From positions 114,850,140-114,914,139 of the forward strand of contig NC_081410.1 of assembly GCF_030272615.1 (NCBI RefSeq): 64,000 bases of DNA, read 5' to 3'. A model generated the notes under the pieces. The model had not been told where the DNA came from. It saw nothing but the letters and a program-made list of their open reading frames with translations, and did not search any database. The position numbers were made by a program, and so were the translations under genes. Below, piece after piece: positions 57,131 to 64,000 of the stretch. This DNA comes from Cryptomeria japonica (taxonomy: Eukaryota; Streptophyta; Pinopsida; Cupressales; Cupressaceae). Positions within the stretch are counted from its first letter, which is position 1, and each line of letters starts with the position of its first letter.

Positions 57131-58219
57131 AGTTTCTCTTGGTGTCCTCTTTTAGATAACATTAGAACCTACAACCACCTCCAACCCTAGCCTTCTCTTT
57201 TTTTTCTTTGTCGGGCCCCCTTCCTTTGTTTCCCTGTTCTTCAATGCTAGCCCTCTCCCCCTTGCTCCTTGCATTTTTCCTTTCTCTTCTTTTCTCTTTG
57301 TCTTAGGCTCTTGCTTTTCTCTCTTTTTCTTCTTAGGTTTTCCTTTTCCCTTTGGGCTTTGTGTGTTTGTTTTTATTATTTTATTAGTTTTCCTTTTCAT
57401 CTTAGGTGGTGCTTTTCTTATTAGTTTTTCATTAATAAAACATCAATTAGATAAGAAATCATTAATAATATCTTATTAGTGGTTGCTTATCGAATTAGTG
57501 TTTTCTTAAGTTTGATATTTAATTATTATTTTTCTTCCTTTTTATTTAGTTTTCTAGTTTTTATATTTGTTCATGTATTAGTTTTCTTTGTTTTATGTTT
57601 TTTTCTTTTTCTTTTCATTAGGTTTATTTTGAGTTTTCTTATTTTATCTCTTTTGGTTATCCTTATAGTGCAACTTTATTTCATTTTGTATTCATTATTT
57701 TACCTTGTTAATGTTCTTTATTAAGTCAATATTAATTAGGTTTGGCATCTTCTTTATTCTTTTTTGTTGATTTACCTTTGCTGGTTAGGTTCTCTATTTT
57801 TTTTGGTATTTCTTTATTTTTATATATTTCAAATTTCTTCTTCATTTGGTCTATTACTTTGAGTTTTCTTTGCTCATCTTTTAGTTCACAAGACAAATTT
57901 AATTAGATATGTAATAATTAGTAATATCTTATTAATAATTTCTCATCTAAATAATGTTGTCTTATCGTTTTGGTTTTTTATTTTCTTATTTTTATTTTTT
58001 GTTTTTAAAGATTTTTGGATTTATGTATTTATCTCTTAATTTCTCCTTGAAATGCTATGAAAATGGAGGTTATGTAAACCGATATGAAATCATGTTAGTA
58101 AGAGCTTTCAACCATAAACATTACATAAAGACAAATCCGTTCAAAGCATTATGAAAGAAGATTAACATAAGAAGCTAGTTAGGAAATAAATGTAAAACGA
58201 ATATGAATATTACTCTCTC
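57131..58219. other. Pyrimidine-rich tract, no gene seen
   Basis: From about 57190 to 57990 the plus strand is strongly T/C-rich (ttttctttgt and similar), possibly the 3' UTR of the Penelope-like copy. Frames open here (for example 57479-57724) encode only Phe/Leu/Val-rich low-complexity sequence and are not called. Confidence 0.5.
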
Positions 58220-59130
58220 ATGATGCTCCCTATGCCATGGCTCTTCCTTGTCCTCCTCCTCTCCAAGATCTTGCTGCTATATGAAGTATGCCCTCAACTT
58301 GAGCACTAGCACAAATGGATGTCAAATGGAGAATGAGAGATGGTTGATTATGTGAAGTGTTGAATAAGGATGCAAATGATGTATTAGAGGTTAAACAAGA
58401 ATTCCAACTTGTGGAAGAGCTAAAACATAATACTAAGACTTCCTACAAGAAACATTCAAATTCTAAGCAAATTAACAATGCGTGGATAACTCTTGTGACC
58501 TCTAACAATGAAGGAATGAGTTCTATTTATAGATAAAATGATCAAATGAAGGGTTGAGATTGAATTGATCGAGGAAGGGTTAGGATTACTTGAGGAAATG
58601 TTGATCCTCAATCCACATGCTCTCCTTCAAGCTAATCATATGTTGACAAGTGTCAACAAGGGAAGGCTTTAGAGGAGAGGGAAACAAAGGATTAAATGGT
58701 TGAAGACTTGAAGGAAGTCATTAAAGGCTTAAGAGGACTCTAGAAGGAAGCCATTAAAGGCTTGAAGACTTTGAAGGAAGTCATTAAAGGTTTAAGACTT
58801 TTGAAGGAAACCATTAAAGGCTTAAAGACTTTAAAGGAAGACATTAAAGGCTTGAAGACTCTAGAAGGAAACCATTAAAGGCTTGAAGACTTTAAAGGAA
58901 GCCATTAAAGGCTTAAGAAGAATTTAAAGGTTTGAGTTGATGGGTTTTGTGTTAACCTTTGGTTTAGGAGTGTGCAAACCATTAAAGGGTGATCAAGCTA
59001 ATAATAGGGGTTTAGACATGATTACAAGGAGGTTAAGTTCCAACTTGTATTTTTTAGAAAGTGCAAGTGGGTGAGGGATTTAGGAATTTAAATAAATATT
59101 TATTTACTTAAATTTGAGAGATGGAATTTA
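58220..59130 (-). repeat. Diverged gypsy LTR relic related to A and B
   Basis: On the minus strand this follows the layout of the B LTR: an A/T-rich end, a repeated block, a TATA box (CTATAAATAG near 58520-58529), the segment around ggagaggagg (about 58250-58275) and an end in GGGAGCATCA at 58220. There is no PBS next to it and no partner LTR in the window, so it is a solo or truncated LTR. At 58690-58930 about seven units of roughly 33 bp (ggaagccattaaaggcttga) correspond to the cttaaagtcttcaaac block of A. Confidence 0.7.
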
Positions 59131-59714
59131 AATATGTAGTCAAAATTTATTAAATATTTTTCACTTTCGACAATAGCAAATATGATGATTGGAGTCCTTT
59201 ACAATTGAGTTGAGATGGAGCTTGTCTTCTTTCATTTCTATGGAGTTGCTAGAATTAAGGGGTTCAGAATTAGCTGAAAAACAAAAGGTGGCTAGAACAA
59301 GAAGTTGTGGACATGGGAGCTAATAAGCAAGCGATTAACTTTGTTGCAAGAGGAGCTTCGTGCTACTAGAGGTTGTCTAGGCTTGAAGCAGAAGGCAACA
59401 ATAGCAACAAAGTTCCTTCATTCTTAGATTTTCTCATACCCATGAGTTGTTGGGACTATAAAAAGTGGTCAATCTTAAACCTCATACACTAAGTAACATA
59501 TTAAGTCTATAGGATGTTAGTCAATTCTGAGCGTTTAACACTTTTAAGTCTTAAAGTGTATTCTTAGTGTGACAACAAACATTAAGTAACATATTAAGCC
59601 TAGAAAATGTCAACCAACTCTAAGTATTTTACACTTCTAAGTCTAGAAATATAAGCTTAATGTGTGTGATTTAAGTCGTTCCATAAAAAGAAAGTCCTAA
59701 AACCCATACGCCAA
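59131..59714. other. Host spacer with a short tandem duplication
   Basis: No gene seen. At 59490-59670 a unit of about 95 bp with aagtaacatattaag occurs twice with many differences. Confidence 0.5.
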
Positions 59715-60115
59715 CTTTTTGAAGAAGAAATGTTTTCCTTGAACCGCCCATGCCAAGTTTGGATTGTATGGCCATTACCCTCTAGATGCGATTCTATGGG
59801 CACAACATGAGATTTCTTCACCCTTGTTGACACCATGAACTCAAACTAGATCGAAAATATGATTTAGGTTGACCTAGATTTTGATAAAACTAGAGAAATT
59901 TTAAAAGCTTTAAAGCAGCACTTGTGCGATAAATTGTTTCTCCAAAACTCACTCTAACACTCTTTTAGTGATTGTAGTGTGACTGACTTGACTATCTCTT
60001 TACCTGGACAAGTGTATGCTCAAATATCTCTTTATGAAGATTTTTTCGACGCTTTCAGATTTAACATGGCAGGTGGTCTGTGTACCCACTTGTAGTAAAT
60101 GCTGAAATGATTCAT
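59690..60115 (-). pseudogene. Second NB-ARC P-loop fragment (degenerate)
   Basis: Minus strand. SKLGMGGSRKTFLLQKVGVW (about 59765-59706) is the P-loop of the copy at 1-148 with Arg in place of the second Gly of the GxGKT-type signature. The upstream part is in another frame (TRVKKSHVVPIESHLEGNG), so at least one shift separates them. The flanking similarity extends to 60115. It is evidently a dead NLR fragment, part of a tandem duplication that is now 60 kb apart because of the nested insertions between the two copies. Confidence 0.65.
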
Positions 60116-62480
60116 CACAAAAATTGGTGAAAAATACTGATGCCTACAATCAAATCTCAATCAGCGCATTCAAATTGATGCCCCTTCATTTCCTGTATGA
60201 CTTTTGATTTTGAAGTTGTGGTTTGTGCCACAATCGAAGCTTCAGAATGTGTTTGATGAGGTTGAATCTTAATGTGAAATTCAATTACATTATTTTTCAT
60301 AGTTGTTTTTAGAAAGTAATAGGGGTATTGATTTTCTTACCATAGAGAATTTTTTCTCTTGAGAAAGAGGTCATAGTTCAAATCTCACAGAGGATAAGAT
60401 GTGTATGTTTTTTTTGTAGTACAATTAGGTGCCTCTCACAAGGAGTATGAGTTAGTCTCATATTGCTATAAGCCATTTGTAGACATATATAGACTGTCTG
60501 ACATCATAAATTATAAAAGAATCTTTCTTTTTCTTTCTATCCATTTCATGAGTGTGGCTTTGATATGTGTAAATGAATAATAAATTATTGCCCAAGTTAT
60601 ATGTTCCCCTTATCCCATGCAAGTAGTATTTAAATTGTGTAGTGCAAAGAGGCTACAATAATTTAGAATGATGTTGTCATTTTTATGCTTCAGTTTTGCT
60701 TTGGAGTGTGGCATTCCTTGGAATTCCTTCATTGTTGTAGTACTTGTGTGATAAAAGAATACAATATCCTTATTCTTATCTTGTTGGTTGATGGCTAGGA
60801 AACACAAATTGTGATAAGAGATCAATACCCCTTCCTTTGTAGGAAAGCCTTTGATCATTAACTTGAGATGATCCTTCATTGTCCTAATGGCATTCTAAAC
60901 CTAGTCAAAAGCATTATCTATTTGAATGGATAGAGGGATGTAGTTGATTTATATTAAGGGGATTTATTATGGTGTACTTCCTTGAGTAAGTGGAATTAGC
61001 AATCCCTTGTATAGGCATCTTGAGCTAGGCCTAGAGAACTCAATGGGCTTTGCAAAGATCAAGCAAGAGTTGGCGACATTGGTGATTTGGTGGTAGTCCT
61101 TCAAGGTGATTTCTCTGTTTAATAAAGAGCTTTTGGATGTGCATCATAATGTCAAGAACCTCTGTAATTTTTTCCTTAATCTCCATTTAGCGGTCAAACA
61201 TCTTATGTTGGTCCATTCTAAAGGTGTGTTAGATGTGACCAACTCTTAGAGTTTACCTCTCTTAATTGTCATATGGTGGTCCACTAAATGAAAATCAACA
61301 TGGCTTAATTCTTCTCTCTATGTAATCGTGTGAGTGATACCTTATTAAGGCTTAAGTCAATTGTGGTGAGTGCATAGGTATGGTAAGATGGGGAAATTGG
61401 GATATTAGTTGTGAGTGGCACAATGTGGTTTAGGTTCTAGAGTTGGTCATTGGGATATGGCCCATAAAGTGTAATGTGTGATTTGTCTATGTTTTTTTAA
61501 GCATGTTATGCATTTTTAGTTCTTCCTATCTAACTATCTTCACTTACATATGATTGGGGACTTCTCCTCTTTAGCTTACGCTTCTATTATAATCTCTATT
61601 TTCTTTTGTTTTGAGTAAAGGCTCCTATAGAACTCCTAATATTTGGTCAATTGTGCGTAGATTAGATATGTCAATTGCATATAAGACAAAATATTTAGTT
61701 GTTTCCATTAAATTTATAATAATTTTAAAAATTATAGAATTTGTATTTTAATGTTTATCTTTTTTTCTTTTATTTTCTAAATTTTAATTTAGGTGTAAAC
61801 ACCGAAAATTGATTAGGTCCTAATGACATACCTAACATCACCACTTTTGACACCACACCAAGCCCATCATAACCACATTCTCATCAGATCAACACTATTA
61901 ATTACATAAATTATTTTTATATAATGAGTCATGGTCAACATTCATTCCATCATTCAATTCAATAAATTATATTTATGTAATTAACCATGATTTATCATCC
62001 AACATACCCTTCATCATCCAATTGATTCAATAAAACATATTTATTTAATTAAATTAACATCCTACATCCATTTCTCCTAATTGATTGAATAATCAAATTA
62101 TTTGATTAAGTATCCTAAATCTCAAAATCCTAGTCTAATCACCCACTAATGGGACAATCATGCTACATTTATAATTTAAAATTAAAATAAATACAAGTCA
62201 CCAATCCAAATGAAATCAACATTCAATACTAGTGAATTGTCTACAACTACCTTCAATCCATATTCAAACTAACTTTTAAACCCTGCCATCTATTTAATCA
62301 AGTCAATCATAATCCGCCATCATTAAATTATTTTTTCCCTTTCCATAGTAAAATAATATATCAAAAATCCTTGCCCTGCATCGTAAGCAATCTCAACCTT
62401 CCATTTATCCTTGTCAAATCTATAAATCAAACCATATCTAAGCCATTTCAAAGTGCTGATTGGAACCAACAAAGTTATGC
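60116..62480. other. Host DNA with one unrecognised ORF
   Basis: A minus-strand frame at 60879-60610 (89 codons, TMKDHLKLMIKGFPTK...) continues upstream with interruptions to about 61200 (IKEKITEVLDIMMHIQKLF). It could be a decayed gag-like or host exon, but I recognise no family. 61680-62320 is AT-rich with nothing supportable. Confidence 0.4.
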
Positions 62481-62539
62481 AACTACAAATCTTTTGTATC
62501 AACAAATCATGCTACTTGGAAGATTTCATGTTGCTGACT

Positions 62540-63310
62540 TAGAGGAATTGTCAAAATTTTGGTTTTGAGTTTTGGAGATAACACTCTCAAACCATGGGTT
62601 CTCTCTTTCAACCCATGGATTGGATACCTCAATGTTGTGCTTGTTTGGGTATGGTTGCCTTACCTCTCTTTCCTCCCTTTCTAGTATTGGTTGTTTTGAA
62701 GATACTGGAAATGCTATTGGGAATTGTTTAGAAGTGGATGCTACCACGTCAAACATTAGCCACTCAACCTTTGCTTATATTTTAGTGGAGTTCTTCATGG
62801 AAAGGTTATTTTAATGGTGGCCAACAAGAAATAGGTTTAACCACTTGACCATGATAACCTTTCTTTTCAATGTAGGTGCTGCTTTTCCATCAACCACTTG
62901 GCTTCTGATTGTCCTCATCTACGTCATAGTAGTGTGAAGTTTTTTACTTGGTGGCATGATGCCCTTCCAGACCATTTAATTGTGGATTATGCTTCTCTCT
63001 TAGTTGATCTTGTTGTTTCTCCTTTGGGGTCTTCCCCTCATGCTGATATAGATAATTATAGTTCGTATTTTGTTCTTGTGATCATATATAGGGACTTTAG
63101 GAGGTCTTGTGTTGCTGCATAGTTGATTGAGCTTTCCTCTCATTTAAATACTCCTAATGTTGTATGCTTAGAGACATTGATTGGGAAGGATGATGTTCCC
63201 TCTCCCCATTTTATTGATTTGGCAAAAAAATGTTTATTGGTCTTCTTAAATCAGTTTCTAACTCCCATCCAAAGATTAAGTGTGAATTGATAGGAAAAAT
63301 TAAAGCACTA
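62540..63310 (+). pseudogene. LINE ORF1 relic (DUF4283 and CCHC knuckle), plus strand
   Basis: Frame pieces fit a plant LINE ORF1. LKPWVLSFNPWIGYL and VWVWLPYLS (about 62588-62664) match the DUF4283 core. After a shift, EDTGNAIGNCLEVDATTSNI and STFAYILVEF follow (62698-62790). Then comes PLDHDNLSFQC with a CX2CX4HX4C knuckle (Cys at 62871 and 62880, His at 62895, Cys at 62910). The same PLxYExVPxxC order occurs in the large LINE near 54780. The frame continues, with one TAG at 63120, to about 63291 (KFFTWWHDALPDHLIVDY...), which I cannot assign. No endonuclease or RT follows before the window ends, so this is a fragment. Confidence 0.7.
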
Positions 63311-64000
63311 TTTAGCTACTTCTTGTCATATCTGATTCGATCATTTTTTGGTGATTCTATTTCAGTTATCAACCCGTGTTGCTAAAGAATTCATTTTGAT
63401 GGTTACAAATCCTCCTCAATGTAATATTCTTGCAAATGAGAAGCTTGGTGCTTTTAATTTGGGTGTGCAACAATCTTTCATTTCTGAACCATTGTCAGTT
63501 GTAGGGTTCTCTCTTGTTCTCTACAATATGGCAAGATTCAACCTCTTTCTCGTTAAGAATCATCCCCTACGATTTAAACAAATTCAACAAATTTGGATCT
63601 TCTCTTAAATTTTACAGATTTTAATGGTAGATGGTTTTTCCTTTTTTCGAGATGAAGTTTTAAAAAATGAACAGATCTGAAGGAGATAAAAGGAAACGTA
63701 ACATAAATTTCACTGAAAGTGATTTCGAGTACATATGTTGTCTACTACGGTAGATTCTATTAAGCGGCAAGAAAAATACAGGCTTAATGTTTGACATTTT
63801 TAATGGACAACCAGAGAATGTGATGCTTTCCCAGCATGTGCAAAGTGCCCATACTTCATCTAGATTGAATCCCACAACCAATTTCGATACATAGGAAAAC
63901 ATATACTAGAAAAACTGTTCTAATAAATAAATTAATTAATAAAAAAACAAAACCCATGAGATAATTTGCCGATAGGCAATTCCATGTGGGGTTGGAGCCC
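63311..64000. other. Right end of window, unassigned
   Basis: A plus-strand frame at 63348-63608 (starting at GTG) may be more of the LINE relic, and a minus-strand frame at 63902-63660 (80 codons, VWALCTCWESITFSGCPL) is open. Neither matches a family I know. Confidence 0.35.

Noticed and set aside
57479-57724. Plus-strand hydrophobic frame of 81 codons that resembles membrane segments.
   Set aside because: Made entirely of T-rich low-complexity sequence; Phe/Leu/Val content follows from composition.
62526-62756. Minus-strand frame of 76 codons.
   Set aside because: Antisense to the DUF4283 part of a LINE ORF1 relic on the plus strand, which is supported by ordered motifs and a CCHC knuckle.

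Overview
This is nuclear DNA of a seed plant, most likely a gymnosperm. The composition is AT-rich, the window is almost entirely retrotransposons in a deep nest, and it holds a GIY-YIG Penelope-like fragment of the kind described from conifers. The species is an inference; the repeat content is read directly. No intact single-copy gene is visible.

Layout. Host-like flanks lie at 1-2687 and 55696-64000. Between them, one minus-strand L1-type LINE spans 2704-55679, bounded by an exact 16-bp target-site duplication (2688-2703 and 55680-55695). Without later insertions it would be about 7.9 kb. Its order on the minus strand is ORF1 (DUF4283 and CCHC knuckle), ORF2 (endonuclease, RT, zf-RVT, RNase H), then an unexpected third ORF and a short 3' UTR. 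Three elements then landed in it: a young Ty1-copia element (3013-8774, TSD GAGCC, LTRs identical by eye), a collapsed copia element (12497-12947, TSD TAAAC), and a minus-strand Tat-lineage Ty3-gypsy element, here called B (14438-53261, TSD GGATAG). A related plus-strand element, A (31841-52146, TSD CTAAT), later inserted into B's 5' LTR. A has since been rearranged into a chain with extra LTR pieces and an inverted internal fragment.

Elements A and B share a tRNA-Trp type primer site, a long leader with tandem repeats, a small basic ORF upstream of gag that is open in both copies, and gag-PR-RT-RNaseH-aRNaseH-INT. B also carries an antisense, intron-containing plant mobile domain (PMD) gene between pol and its 3' LTR; A lacks this cargo. 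Both polyproteins are broken by stops and frameshifts, many of the C-to-T kind.

Flanks. Two copies of an NB-ARC P-loop region (minus strand, 1-148 and about 59.7-60.1 kb) suggest that the nest sits in an old cluster of NLR resistance-gene fragments. The right flank also has a Penelope-like GIY-YIG fragment (56.57-57.13 kb), a diverged gypsy LTR relic (58.2-59.1 kb) and a LINE ORF1 relic (62.5-63.3 kb). The left flank has a LINE RNase H tail (0.77-1.58 kb).
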